From Pogona vitticeps (taxonomy: Eukaryota > Chordata > Lepidosauria > Squamata > Agamidae), in NCBI RefSeq assembly GCF_051106095.1, contig NC_135783.1:57693447-57757446 (forward strand): a stretch of 64,000 nucleotides of DNA, given 5' to 3'. This document shows, piece by piece, positions 22,725 through 33,657 of the stretch. The notes under the pieces are model-generated. The model saw only the letters and a list, made by a program, of their open reading frames with translations, did no database searches and was not told the DNA's origin. The stretch's first letter is position 1, and every line of letters starts with the position of its first letter. The translations under genes and the position numbers were made by a program.

Positions 22725-23400
22725 TTCATTTTTATTATTTGTACCTCATCTTTCTCCTCAAGAGGACCCAGCACAGCTTACATTATTAAAATATACAATA
22801 TTTAAAGTTAAAATTACAATAACTTGTAACAAAATGAAAAAGCAATTAAGGACTATTACATTAAAACTAGTACATAAGAACACTTTAAACCCACATTTAA
22901 AAAGAAAAGATATAACAACTGTATTAAAAAAAAACTATGATAGGTAGAATGCCTGACTAAAAAGAAAGATAACTGTCGGTGGAAGGAAAGCAAAGAAGGG
23001 GCCAGACTTGGCCTTACATGGAAGGGAAATCCACAGATTGGGAGCAGCAACAGAGAGGACTCTCTCCTGTCCTCACCAAATGGACCTATGAGGATGATAA
23101 GACAAAGAGAAAGCCCTCCCCAATGTCCATAAAGCCGAGGCAGGCTCATATAAGGAGATGAAGTCTTTCAGATAATTTGGGTCCATATCATTTAGCCATT
23201 TACAGACCAAAAACAGCACTTTGAATTGCACCTGGAAACAGGCCAGCAGTCAGTGGAACTGTAGTGACAGGAGATTTATGTATTTTCTGTAACCAACCAC
23301 GGCTAACAATCTGGTTGCTGCATTTTGGACCCACTGAGGTTGCCAAACACTTTCAAAAGGCAGCCCCACATAGACTGAGTTTGAGCCATGGCCAGGCCAG
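22725..23400 (-). mobile_element. L2-like interspersed repeat, minus strand
   Basis: The left edge reads as a reversed tail (TTATTATTTGTACCTCATCT, then AGAGGACCCAGCACAGCTTA). The body has phrases common in lizard repeats: GGAAATCCACAGATTGGGAG, TGAATTGCACCTGGAAAC and GGTTGCTGCATTTTGGACCC. The same phrases in the same order recur at about 53285-53785 and partly at 30820-31420. The LINE class is inferred. Confidence 0.55.
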
Positions 23401-23550
23401 ACACCTCGAGAAAACTTAGGAAAAATAGCATTGTATTCTTGTTTCGGAAATTCTAGCCACTGAAGTCCAAAAACAAAGGTCTGAACATTTCTGCTGTTGC
23501 GTTTGTATGATATTACATTAAACGTTCACATAATAAAATACTATCTAGTA

Positions 23551-23688
23551 CAGTGGTTCCCCACCTTAGATATCCCAGGTGTTCTTAAACTGCCTTTCCC
23601 AGAAGCCTTCACTACCAGCTGTGCTGCCCAGGATTTCTGGGAACTGCTGTCCAAGAACACTTGGGTTAACAAAGGCTGGGAACCACTA
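23551..23688. mobile_element. hAT-type MITE
   Basis: Ends are CAGTGGTTCCCCACCTT and AAAGGCTGGGAACCACT, an imperfect inverted repeat with a CAGTGGTTCCC start typical of hAT MITEs. Inside, TTCTTAAACTGCC and GGGAACTGCTGTCC fold back on each other. The target duplication is no longer clear. Confidence 0.75.
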
Positions 23689-23705
23689 TTCTAACAGACT
23701 ACAAA

Positions 23706-23900
23706 ATGAGAGCCAGTGTGGTGTAGTGAAGTCCTGTATCAGACTGGACTCAGACCCCCGGTTCAAATCCTTCCTCAGTCATGGAAATTAACTGCGGGTA
23801 GCAACAGTAAACTACTTTTAGAACATCTTAAACAGTTCAAAATCCTGTAAGAGTTATTATGAATCAGAACTCATTTGCTGTCACATAAAAATAAAATTTA
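23706..23900 (+). repeat. tRNA-head SINE, degraded
   Basis: The start GAGAGCCAGTGTGGTGTAGT and the B-box-like CGGTTCAAATCC match a common reptile tRNA-derived SINE. Related heads are at 44435 and 51609. Confidence 0.6.
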
Positions 23901-24090
23901 TGGACACAATCAAGGACTTTTTAAAAAAATAAAGAGCAATCACTTCATTGCCACTGCCATTTTGTAGACTGCCTAGAAACCAGGAGAACCAATGGATTCA
24001 AATTATGAGTGGAGAGAGCTATCAGAGGACAATGAGTAATTAGGCATAAGGCTGAAACAAAGGAATCCATCGGCTCGCTCTAGCTGCAAC

Positions 24091-24151
24091 TGCAAAATCT
24101 TGTGCTTAGCATAATAAGTTGCAACTAAAGTAAACTGCTTGAATCAGTGGA
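24091..24151 (+). repeat. Unclassified ~60-bp module, copy 1
   Basis: AAATCTTGTGCTTAGCATAA, then TAAGTTGCAACTAAAGTAAA, then TTGAATCAGTGG. Similar modules occur at 24770, 55083, 55148 and 62197. Confidence 0.5.
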
Positions 24152-24437
24152 CTGCATTATCACCATCTACAAACCAAACCTGGTTTTATATTCTTATTGG
24201 TTGGTTAAAGGTATCACCTGTTCCTGTATTGTATTATGTCCACAACCATATGACCTGTTCCTGATTTTTCCTGAACTGTAAGATACCACAGAATAAGATT
24301 ATGGCATCAACTGATGACCAACATAAGTTCTCGAACATCATGGACTCCTGACACCAAACAAGCAGCACTGCATGCTAAAGAAAGTATCCACCAGGAAAAA
24401 CAATTCATTTGGCTTTAATCTGTCTTAAATTGACTGT

Positions 24438-24439
24438 TT

Positions 24440-24478
<39 letters not shown>

Positions 24479-24570
24479 TTCATTCATTCATTCATTCATT
24501 CATTCATTCATTCATTTGATTTATATCCCACCCATCTGGGCTGGTCGACCACTCCTGGTGGTTTAACTAA
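24438..24570 (-). repeat. L2-type tail with (TTTA)n(TTCA)n
   Basis: (TTTA)n at about 24438-24480 and (TTCA)n to about 24516 are followed by a minus-strand tail CCAGATGGGTGGGATATAAA. The layout is the same as at 18463. Confidence 0.75.
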
Positions 24571-24769
24571 ATTCCCAATCCCAACTCTGTTAGAAGCAGG
24601 TCATGTTCCTGGGCATTCTTAATTCCCCTAGCCAAACATAAATTCTTTGAATTTCAAAAAGACAGAGAAGTAGGGGAGGGCAGATTGCCTGACCTCTGTT
24701 TTAAGAGATGGGCCATAAATTCCAAACTGCTGTATTTGTTTTGTTTTCATGACCATACACTTACAAACT

Positions 24770-24838
24770 CCCCACTGATGCAATGTACCTATTCTAGTAC
24801 AACTTGCTGTGCTAAGCAACAAAATTTTAGCCATTGTT
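24770..24838 (-). repeat. Unclassified ~60-bp module, copy 2
   Basis: CCCACTGATGCAATGTACCT, then GTGCTAAGCAACAAAATTTT, then AGCCATTG, in reverse orientation to copy 1. Confidence 0.5.
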
Positions 24839-25029
24839 ACAAGATTTGCACTATGCATCTTGTTTTAGGAATAGTCTTGCTTTATGAGTATAAAACCTGT
24901 CTTTGGACAAAGAAGTCAAATTATCTTTCATTACAGAACATCAGTAGCACCCCTGTAAGTCCAATCAATACAATGAAAAGTCAGTCAAAAAAAAAGACAG
25001 AACAATCAATCAAAAGAGAGCATGGCAAA

Positions 25030-25105
25030 TTGCATAATATAACGCAGTACAAGGATTTGATGGCCTTATATACCCCTTCCAACTCCATTCTATGATTCTA
25101 TGGCA
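25030..25105 (+). repeat. CR1 3′ terminus
   Basis: GATGGCCTTATATACCCC, then TTCCAACTCC, then ATTCTATGATTCTATG: the CR1 3′ end with its terminal octamer repeats. Confidence 0.8.
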
Positions 25106-25190
25106 ATATAATAGAATTCAAATTGTGCTTGGATTCAGGTTTAAACACATCTATATATTAATAATTACAGCATACTATATGCTTAACTGG

Positions 25191-25534
25191 GGATGTGGTG
25201 GCGCTGCAGGCTAAATTGCAGAAGCCTCTGTGCTGCAGGGTCAGAAGACCAGCAGTCGTAAGATCGAATCCATGCGACTGAGTGAGCTCCCATCACTTAG
25301 TCCCAGCTCCTCACCAACCTAGCAGTTCGAAAGCATGCAAATGCAAGTAGATAAATAGGGACCACCTCAGTGGGAAGGTAAAATGGCGTTCCCTAGTCAC
25401 ACTGGCCACGTGACAATGGAAACTGTCTTTGGACAAGCGCTGTCTCTACGGCTTGAAAACGGGATGAGCACCGCCCCCTAGAGTCGGACACGACTGGACT
25501 AAAAATGTCAAGGGCAACCTTTACCTTTACCTTA
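25191..25534 (+). mobile_element. Sauria SINE, second copy
   Basis: Same layout as at 21712: head GTGGCGCTGCAGGCTAAAT, B box AGATCGAATCCATGCG, 3′ part GAGTCGGACACGACTGGAC and tail CCTTTACCTTTACCTT. Moderately diverged from the first copy. Confidence 0.95.
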
Positions 25535-25949
25535 TAAGCTTAACCACAGAATGCTGATTCAGTTATCAAAAACCCTGAAGTAAAACAATTAATCTTAATT
25601 GTCAGCTTTGTAAGCAGCAGAACAGGTAGAGTTTGTTTTAATGGTCAGAAACCTAGCCATTCAGAATGGGATAAGTTTATATAAATCTGAGAGTAGCACT
25701 CCCAAGTTTATCTTCATCAGATCTTTGAGGGGATCTTTTTAAAATTGGCTTCAATAGTCTTCCACACTCTACTACGAACAAGAGACAGTGAAATATAACA
25801 TACATGCCAAGTCCTGAACTGATTTATGATCACAAGAGCAAACTCGTTCATTGTATGAAATCCCTTTATATCAGCCTTCTAAAACAGGAAGAGGCAGCAT
25901 ATCCAAATGCCTTACTAAAGCCTTTCTATAATCAAAATTTGTAATTTAT

Positions 25950-26050
25950 AATTTATTTATTTATCTTTATTTGTATGGTGCCTTTCTCCCAATTAAGGGA
26001 CCCAAGATGGCTCACAGGTATTAAAAAAAAATTAAAAACCACAATAAATT
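25950..26050 (-). repeat. L2-type tail, minus strand
   Basis: TTTATTTATCTTTATTTGTA, then GGTGCCTTTCTCCC, then ACCCAAGATGGCTCACA is a reversed L2-like tail. It lies tail-first against the L2 copy that starts near 26055. Confidence 0.5.
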
Positions 26051-26054
26051 GGTC

Positions 26055-26755
26055 CATGCATTGGTAACCTCTGGGAATGACTACTGTAATGCCCTCTACA
26101 TGGGCATTATAGTAGTCACTTTGAAGGTGATATAGAAGCTTCAGCAAGTGCAAAATGCAGCAGCCAGATTTATATCAGGAGTACGAATTTATGACACATT
26201 TCCCCAATTCTGGCACATCTACATTGGCTCCCTGTCTACCTCCATGCCAAATTCAAAGTGCTGGTATTAACTCATAAAGCACTTAATGGTTTAGAACCTG
26301 GTTTGGGACAGAGTGTCTCTCCCTAAGACTGTCCAACCGTGCCACCCAATCCAGGTAAGTTTCTCATTAATGTGTGGCCACCCCTAGAGAGGACCAGAAA
26401 ACTACCACGAGGAACCGGGCCTTCTCTGTGGTGGCCACAATGCTACAGAATTCACTTCCTGTGGATATACAGTAGACTCCCTCCCTTCTCGTTTTCAACA
26501 AATGGGTAAAAACTATTTTGTTTGAAGAGGCCCTTGGAAACATTTTATATCTGTGACATGAAGTGTTTTGATTTGCCGTCCAGGTTTCTTTTTCTTTTGA
26601 TATTCATGGTTTAATGCTTTTCTTACATGTTGTGATTGGGAATGGGTAGCTGTGGTTATTGTTTTATATATTGTTAGCCACTCAGAGTAGTGCCTTGGCA
26701 CTACTGTAGATGGATGGCGTATAAATGTAATAAATGAATAAATTAAATAAGTAGA
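26055..26755 (+). mobile_element. L2-clade LINE, 3′ fragment
   Basis: Plus-strand remnants of the same C-terminal region as at 7240: ACTACTGTAATGCCCTCTAC, GCAGCAGCCAGATTTATATC, ACATTGGCTCCCTGTCTACC, and GAACCGGGCCTTCTC. It ends with TTAGCCACTCAGAGTAGTGC and a short AATAAATGAATAAATTAAAT tail. The frame is lost. Confidence 0.8.
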
Positions 26756-27100
26756 CAAGGTATAACACTAAAAATAATTAAAAATATAACAATATTAAAA
26801 CTACAGTATTTGTTAAAACTATTTTTAAAAACCTTTAGATGCATTAAAAACACATATTAAAATAGTCTCAAGTACATAGGATGGAAATTTGTCCAATTAG
26901 TTAAAAGCTTATCTAAACGAGATCATATTCACTTGTCACCTGTCATGAGAGAATGGACTAACATAATAGCCTCCTAAAGAGAGGGCATTCCACAACCTGT
27001 CAATATCAGTAAATTAAGATGGAACGGTCCAAGAGAGAGGGCAGATATTTTTGTAAAATAATGCTGTTCTCAAAGCACCTAATAAACCCATATAAGTTTT
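26756..27100 (-). repeat. Possible L2-like repeat, minus strand
   Basis: AAAATAATTAAAAATATAAC-type sequence followed by GAGGGCATTCCACAACCTG resembles the layout of the repeat at 22725. Weak. Confidence 0.3.
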
Positions 27101-28174
27101 AAGACAGGGGTCTAATAGCGCTTGTTTAAATGAGCTTTACTATAGAGAAGCCAAGGTGAAAATCTAAGTTTAGCAGCAAGATTCAGTACAAAATTTCTCC
27201 ATGAACCTGATTTCATCTCACTATACATTAATGTTACAAAATGCAGACAGGGGCACAAAACAGAAATTTCAGACAATAGTTTTTACCGCTAAGGTCACTG
27301 TCAGCATTAAAGCCAATTCCAATCTTGTAACAAGAGGCATAGAAATTTAAGGGTTGGGGAAGCTGCCAACAATAACCAAGCATTTGGGATAACTTCTAAT
27401 AATTACAACTTTCATGCCTCAAAATGGCTTCACTATACAGTGTCTGAAGGAGTAGTTTGGGTTTTAAAATTTTACAAATGAGGGGAACCAAATGTGCTCC
27501 TCTAGCTCTATAGAAACATGGCATTTTCAAATATCTGTTTAGCAAACTTAATATGGGATGTCCAAGAGCTTAAAGGGCAAAACACCATTCCAGGTTCTTA
27601 AAGAGAGATATCTGTTCTAATCTTCAATCCATTATTTATTTATGCAGATAGGATCATCTATTAAACAGTGAAAAGGAAGAACCATTCCAGCAGACTGGTG
27701 TTGACAACTGTGATATTTGCAAAAATCATCATGAGCCAAGACAGAATACTTAGGAACACTAAGTGTTAGGAATGATCATTTTTAAAACCAGGTTAGATTT
27801 AATTTAAATGAAATTGATTTAAATGAAAAAAGAGGATTTTTGGACAATATAAATCAAAAAATCAATTTTTATTTAAATCATGATTTAATATTATCTCTGC
27901 ACTCTTCTCTCTCAATTTTAGTACAGTCACAGACTTCTGATTCACTTTTTCCTCTTGCCTAATATATATGAAAATTTCTGCTTATTCACCCATGCAGTAT
28001 CACTAGCAATTTCCCCTTCCAAAAATCATTTTTAAAAAATAACATTCTTTTTAGTAATATTTTCAGGACAAATTACAGATGTACACAAGAAAGGAACAAG
28101 TCTTAGAGTCACTAGAAACCATCTCTCCTCTTGCATTGAGATTATAAAAGTCTTGTTTCAGTTTGTAACAAGTC
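27101..28174. other. No gene recognised; AT-rich palindromic stretch inside
   Basis: At about 27785-27895 the phrases TTTAATTTAAATGAAATTGA and ATTTAAATCATGATTTAA form a loose inverted repeat, probably an old MITE. Otherwise nothing supported. Confidence 0.4.
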
Positions 28175-28266
28175 AAAATATGTTGTAAGCCGCCTAGAGT
28201 GGTCACAATTGACTAGATAGGTGGGGTATAAATGAAATAAATAAATAAATAAATAAATAAATAAAA
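28175..28266 (+). repeat. L2-type tail with (AAAT)n
   Basis: TGTTGTAAGCCGCCTAGAGT, then GACTAGATAGGTGGGGTATA, then AAATAAATAAAT. The same tail occurs at 29145 and 44740. Confidence 0.75.
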
Positions 28267-28572
28267 TAAACCAGGATTACAAACCAGAGTATAAACTTGA
28301 TTAGCAAGCAAACATAAACTAGAATTTTCAAATTCAGATAAAATAGTAAATCATACTTTGACATAGTCAGGAACATAAGTTTCTTCTGTCTGTGCAGGAC
28401 AGCAGGAACAGCACAAGCTGAAGACTCTTCTTGCATTGCCAAACCACTGTTGTCAATTACATATAGATGAAACTAATAACAGGAGTAATGATGCTATGCG
28501 GTCAATTTTCTTATGGCAGATTGCCACCTATAGCTTTTTGTTTACTGCCTTTTAGTGTGGTATTGTTTGATC

Positions 28573-28736
28573 CAAGGTTTCCTCTAAGGTGTGCACCTGC
28601 ACGCACACGACTCTACCTCCATCCAGGCAGGGCTCTTTTTATTCCGCACACCCACAGCGATCACACATGCAGGGTGAAATCACACGTGCAAGGGGCAGAG
28701 TCCCACCCAGGGGGCTGAAAATTAGAGGAAACATTG
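28573..28736. mobile_element. hAT MITE with intact 8-bp target duplication
   Basis: Ends are CAAGGTTTCCTCTAA and TTAGAGGAAACATTG, a 14 of 15 terminal inverted repeat. The 8 bases GTTTGATC flank both sides (28565-28572 and 28737-28744). An 8-bp duplication and short TIRs place it with hAT. It is 164 bp long and has no coding capacity. Confidence 0.93.
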
Positions 28737-28871
28737 GTTTGATCCTTTTCAGCATTACTATATACTTACTGGTTTTAGCTTTAAATGTTGTTCTTTAATG
28801 ATGTAAGTCACCTTGAGTCCTTCTTAAAGAAAAAGGTAGGGTAAAAATATTTTAAATAAAATAATAAATTT

Positions 28872-29030
28872 AAGGTAAAAGGTAAAGGTTCCCCTTGACA
28901 ATTTTTGTCCAGTCGTGTTCGACTCTAGGGGGCGGTGCTCATCCCCGTTTCCAAGCCATAGAGCCAGCGTTTTGTCCGAAGACAATCTTCTGTGGTCACA
29001 TGGCCAGTGCGACTTAGACACGGATTTAAA
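28872..29030 (-). mobile_element. Sauria SINE, 3′ half, minus strand
   Basis: AGGTAAAAGGTAAAGGTTCC, then GTCCAGTCGTGTTCGACTCT, then GGCCAGTGCGACTTAGACAC is the reverse of the SINE at 21712. The tRNA head is absent. Confidence 0.93.
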
Positions 29031-29144
29031 TGACTGAAAATCTGTTATTTTCCTCATGGATCTGCATGACTTACTAACACTTTTTGCAGATGTCAAAGGT
29101 TCTATGCCGTTCATTATTTTGACAAGCAGGAAAGATAGAAGGCA

Positions 29145-29232
29145 AAACTTTCATGCCTAGAGTGGTTGTAACTGACTAGATAGGCAGGATATAAATTCAA
29201 CAAATAAATAAAATAAATAAATAAATAAAATC
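29145..29232 (+). repeat. L2-type tail with (AAAT)n
   Basis: ATGCCTAGAGTGGTTGTAAC, then ACTAGATAGGCAGGATATAA, then AAATAAATAAAAT. Confidence 0.7.
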
Positions 29233-29490
29233 ATTACTCATTTAACAAACATTTCAGCAAGAAAATATTGCTTGGGATTTCAAGCATTTTTAAATTTCAA
29301 GGTTACCAATAAGCAAGTCATTTAGATTCCCTACAGTGAAGATCATTTACTGCTATCCTTTTCGATCCAGCGGCCAAAATCCCCATGCAAGCTTATCAGC
29401 CACTAGCTTTTATCGCTCATTCTAAGTTTTCTACCACCATCCACCACCCTGGTTCTAAGGTGCATTCACAACCTCTTCTGAGCTGGTGAA

Positions 29491-29632
29491 GCTTTTGGGA
29501 GCATTGGGCAGAAAGGAGGCTTTAATGCCTGAAAATCATTGCTGATGGTCTCTATCCCAGCAGCAGGACCATCATGGCAATTTTCAGGCATTAAAGACTT
29601 TCCTCTCCCATCCCAGGGCTCCCAAAGTCTTT
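29491..29632. mobile_element. Foldback element, family B, copy 1
   Basis: Left arm GCTTTTGGGAGC, GGAGGCTTTAATGCCTGAAA, GCTGATGGTC pairs with right arm GGACCATCATGGCAATTTTC, GGCATTAAAGACTTTCC, GGCTCCCAAAG around a loop of about 15 bases. The copy at 55815 shares both arms. Unclassified. Confidence 0.7.
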
Positions 29633-30067
29633 TCCAAATTTAAAGGGATCTCAGAGAGTCTCATAACATGGGGGCAGGGTAGAACAGGAAATTTCTAATA
29701 AGCAATAAAAGCCAATGGTGCTGACATCATCAACTTGCACAGACCTAATTTTATTGCAAGAGCATTTTGACCAATATAAGATAGAGATCCCTTTCTGTCA
29801 CTCCAGCATACACAAATATTAAACACAAGCAGACTTCTTTGGGTCTGCAGGCAATCACATGGTAGCATGATAACTCTTGTGTGGAAGAAAGAGGCACATA
29901 AAATATGTTTCTGTTGTTCCATTCATTTCTGCAAGGTTCATGGAAGAGGTGTGATATAGGGAGATCGCTATCCACAGAGTCTGAGATCAGTCTCAACCAT
30001 CCTGCTCTCAAAACCATCATCACTTGATAAATGACAGCTTTTATCACTCAGGTGTAATGGATAGCTA
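29633..30067. other. No gene or repeat recognised
   Basis: Nothing supported. Confidence 0.45.
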
Positions 30068-30239
30068 GCTGGCTGGATAGTTCAATGCTTTAGGTATCTG
30101 CCTATGGAGCCAGAAATTGGAAGTTTTATTCCCCACCGTGCCTCCTGAGGGAAGAGCCAGTTTTTGTGCACAGTTTCTTTCGCAATCTGCACAGTTCCAG
30201 GGTGTACCGAGAAGAAGGAAATAGTAAACCACTTCTGAG
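30068..30239 (+). repeat. tRNA-head SINE interrupted by a MITE
   Basis: GCTGGCTGGATAGTTCAATG, then ATGGAGCCAGAAATTGG and a B-box-like AGTTTTATTCCCC resemble a tRNA-derived SINE. The MITE at 30240 is inserted in its 3′ part; sequence like the SINE end resumes after 30480. Confidence 0.5.
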
Positions 30240-30480
30240 TACAGTGGGGTCTTGACTTGAGAACTTAATCCGTATTGGAAGGCGGTTCTCAAGTCAAAAA
30301 GTCTGTAGGTCAAGTCTCCATTGACTACAGTGCATTGAAAACCTATTAATCCCGTAACAGGCCATTTTTGTTCCTTTTTTTTTTCTGGTCTGTAAGTCAA
30401 ACCTAAATTTTGCGGCCAGAGAAGTCTGTAACTCAAAAAGTCTGTAAGTCAAGCCGTCTGTAAGTCAAGGGTCCACTGTA
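30240..30480. mobile_element. MITE, second copy of the 11790 family
   Basis: Ends TACAGTGGGGTCTTGAC and GTCAAGGGTCCACTGTA are identical to the copy at 11790-12054. The interiors are nearly identical apart from short length differences, so the family moved fairly recently. Confidence 0.92.
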
Positions 30481-30819
30481 TTCTCTACCTAGAAAGGTAG
30501 AGGAGGAGGATAGGACAGCTACCTTGTAAGAGATGACATTTTTAGATACCTGCTTTTAATTTTTTGGAAACCAATTTGGGCACAATACTTTTATGGATGA
30601 TTGCGCAACTCTTCAAATTTCAAGATGATATACATATCATACACAACTGTTACATATAAGTACTATTCATCCCTATTGGAGTAGCTGGTAATCATAGTAA
30701 AAGAAAACAATTAAGTATTATAGCGTCAGATGAGAAAACAATACAATTTGTCACAAAGCAAAGAAGCAAAGTTTAAAGATTCCTCTCATATTTTCTATGT
30801 ATTGAATTTACTGCCTCAT

Positions 30820-31420
30820 TTTTTCATGTAAAACTATTTCTAGGGAAGCTCACAAAAAATTCAGGCAAATATAGCAGATTAAAAACCAACAAATAAAATA
30901 GCAAAATAGAAGCAGTAATGCAAACATTCTTCCAAATTTACAAAGTAAATATTGGATCGTGGTTTTAAAGGTCATGACCTGCCCCCCAAATGACATCTAT
31001 CTGTAATAGCAGCAAAAAGGTCTCTCCAAAGAGGGAATTCTGTAAGTTGGGCACCTGCTACAACAGAGAAGACCATTCCTCCAACCACCAAACATACTTT
31101 GAGAAAGATGTCTGAAGATGATTGAAGTATATAGGCATGGTATCAATAGACAGAGTACTATGCATTAGAAGGAAAGCACCAGGACGCTGAATAGGTCTGG
31201 AAGCAGACCAGGAGTTCACACAGAGCCTTCCAGGTCATTAGCCAAGAAGCATAACTCTACTAAACAGTTTCTGAATCATGGTCAAAAAGCAGCCCTGTGC
31301 ATAATGCACTGTAGTAGTCAGAGGGTCACAAAGGCATGGTTTACCATGGCCAGATTATTCCTAGCCATGACCAAACCAGAAGGTGTAATTAGTACACTAG
31401 CCTTAATTAACTGAGAACAT
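30820..31420 (-). repeat. L2-like interspersed repeat, degraded
   Basis: GAGGGAATTCTGTAAGTTGG, then AACAGAGAAGACCATTCCTC, and GCATAATGCACTGTAGTAGT follow the order of the repeat at 22725. The class is inferred. Confidence 0.4.
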
Positions 31421-32814
31421 ACAACTAATGGATGCCTTTCTTTAGGACTCAAGAAAACCTAGTTACCATAAGGCCACACTTAGTACTATATGAAAAGTAA
31501 CAGAAAGTGTTGCATTAAACATACATGTATTTCTCTCTTCATTATACATCCATTTACAAAGTAATGTATCTCTAGGACAACAAGATGAGTTCAGCTGGGC
31601 TTACTGCCAAGCAACTGGGCACAAGATGAAAACACTAAACATTTCAGTCTACTCAGTACAGTACTACTCAAAAACATATAACAGTAAGCATGGATCCAAT
31701 GTGAAAGCACATTCTCATGTTATTTACATCACTTTCCCCAATGTAAACTGTTCTTAAAGTATTACTGTTTATAGCCAAGAAGAACATATGGGAAGCTATG
31801 GTCATTTTATATATTAATAGTAAAACCAGACCAGCAACACATACATACACATACGAGTATTCATAGCTAATCATTCACTTTGGGGGGGGGGAGGCCTAAG
31901 GTGGCACTGAACACAGCTTGTCCAGGATCCCCTTAAATTTGGCACTATTCCTGCTGACATATTTGAGAACCCTGGTTCTAGATTAACTAGGTGCTACAAT
32001 CCCAACATCCATGAATATTAGGCTAAGGCATCATCGTTATAGTTGTTTTGCAAGAGCGTGCTGTATTTCTGCTTATAACAAACTTCTGTGAGCCTTTAAA
32101 ATCTGGCTACTATATCTTTGCAGGGTTGCTTTGGTAATAAGCTCACACTGTTCATTTTTAGTAGATGAGACAGATTTTGCCTGTGTTGAATAATGATAAA
32201 TGTATTGGTGAGGTTTGCACTTCCTGCTATCAATACTTTGAGTTTCACATTTTTCATTTTTGCTAGTAACTTCCTTAATGGAAACAGATAGTTGACAGTG
32301 TTATCGAGCTTCCCATGACAAAAATCTCCAGTCTAGAAAAGCAATTTAGTTTACTAAAACTATATTTCCTTTATGTCTGATTACATAACAGAGAAACTTC
32401 ATTATTCATAGGCATCTTCTTCAGATGAAGCTGACATCTCTGAGCAGTACCAGAACAATTTATTTTATTTACTAGTTCATGCAGTTTTTTGTTACACAAA
32501 GGTGAGTTATGTAAGTTTCTGTAGTACACTAAAAATATTAGAACAAAGAGGGTAACATCTGCTCTATAAAATCCAAGATGCAAAAACATTACATGCAAAC
32601 ACTTATGGCGCAAGCTACAGAGCCCCTTCCCCTTTTATAAGAAGAGGCCCTGGAGGTCATAAATTTGCATCACGAAATGGGGCATTTAACCCTTCCACCA
32701 AAAATCTACTTCCTTCCTCATTCCAAAACAATCATGAAATTGTTATTCCTTCAAAATTATACAACTATAACCCTATAGTTACATGTGTGTGAAACAAGGA
32801 TGTCAGTCAAGAAA
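31421..32814. other. No gene or repeat recognised
   Basis: AT-rich DNA. A G9 run lies near 31882. Nothing supported. Confidence 0.5.
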
Positions 32815-32821
32815 AGAAATA

Positions 32822-33055
32822 AACTGGTTGTTGTGGGTTTTTCTGGCTCTTTGGACGTGTTCTGAAGGTTGTTCTTCCTAACATTTCGCCAGTCTCTGTG
32901 GCCAGCATCTTCAGAGTGCTGTCCTCTGAAGATGCCAGCCACAGAGACTGGTGAAATGTTAGGAAGAAGAAACTTCAGAACACGGCTAAAGAGCCCGAAA
33001 AACCCACAACAACCATTAGATCCCAGCCGTGAAAGTCTTCGCGAATATAAAGAAA
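32822..33055. mobile_element. Foldback element, family A, full copy
   Basis: GGTTGTTGTGGGTTTTTCTG, TTCTGAAGGTTGTTCTTCC and CCAGTCTCTGTGGCCAGCAT on the left pair with GCCAGCCACAGAGACTGG, GGAAGAAGAAACTTCAGAAC and AACCCACAACAACC on the right. CATCTTCAGAG and CTCTGAAGATG face each other at the centre. The outer edge CCGTGAAAGTCTTCGCGAAT matches the flank of the 9203 copy. Non-coding. Confidence 0.8.
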
Positions 33056-33060
33056 TAAAC

Positions 33061-33395
33061 TACAGTGGTGCCTCGCTTTACGAGCGCTCCATTTGACAAC
33101 GAAATCGCATTACGTTGAAGATTTTGCAAGTACAAAAGTGATCGAAAAACGATGTTCCCTACGGGGGAATTTTGCTTTGCAATGATTGGTTCCCTTCTTC
33201 GGGAACTAAGCATCGCAAAGCGATGATTTTCGGCAAGCTGATCGGCGGTTTCAAAATGGCCGCCGGATGAAAAACCTGCCCGCCCGCTGTTTTCTGGCAT
33301 GGATTCCTCGCTGCACGGGCAGCAAAAATGGCCGCGCTATGGAGAATCTTCACTGGACAGTGAGTTTTAACCCCATAGGAACACATTAATTGGGT
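33061..33395. mobile_element. Tigger/mariner-like MITE, one end only
   Basis: The left end TACAGTGGTGCCTCGC equals that of the element at 15564. The last part, including CACTGGACAGTGAGTT and GGAACACATTAA, matches the 15564 copy read in reverse. No right terminal repeat is found, so it is truncated. Confidence 0.85.
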
Positions 33396-33548
33396 CTAAA
33401 AGGCTTCCCAGGCAGCTTTTCCCTCACACATACACAGTTGCTATTACCCCTGCCAAGCTTAGAGGGTAGACACAGATATGAGAGAGATGCATACTCTTTC
33501 AAACATTGGGTCTATTTTGTTTGAGGGGCAATAGGGGATTTCTATCAA

Positions 33549-33657
33549 GCTGACCAAACTCCGGGAGGCAGTGGAAGACAGGAGGGCCTGGCATGCTCTG
33601 GTCCATGGGGTCACGAAGAGTTGGACATGACTTAATGACTAAACAACAACAACAAAA
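33549..33657 (+). mobile_element. Bov-B LINE 3′ terminus
   Basis: AAACTCCGGGAGGCAGTGGA, then GGTCCATGGGGTCACGAAGA, then GACTTAATGACTAAACAACA: the last ~110 bp of Bov-B. Confidence 0.92.
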
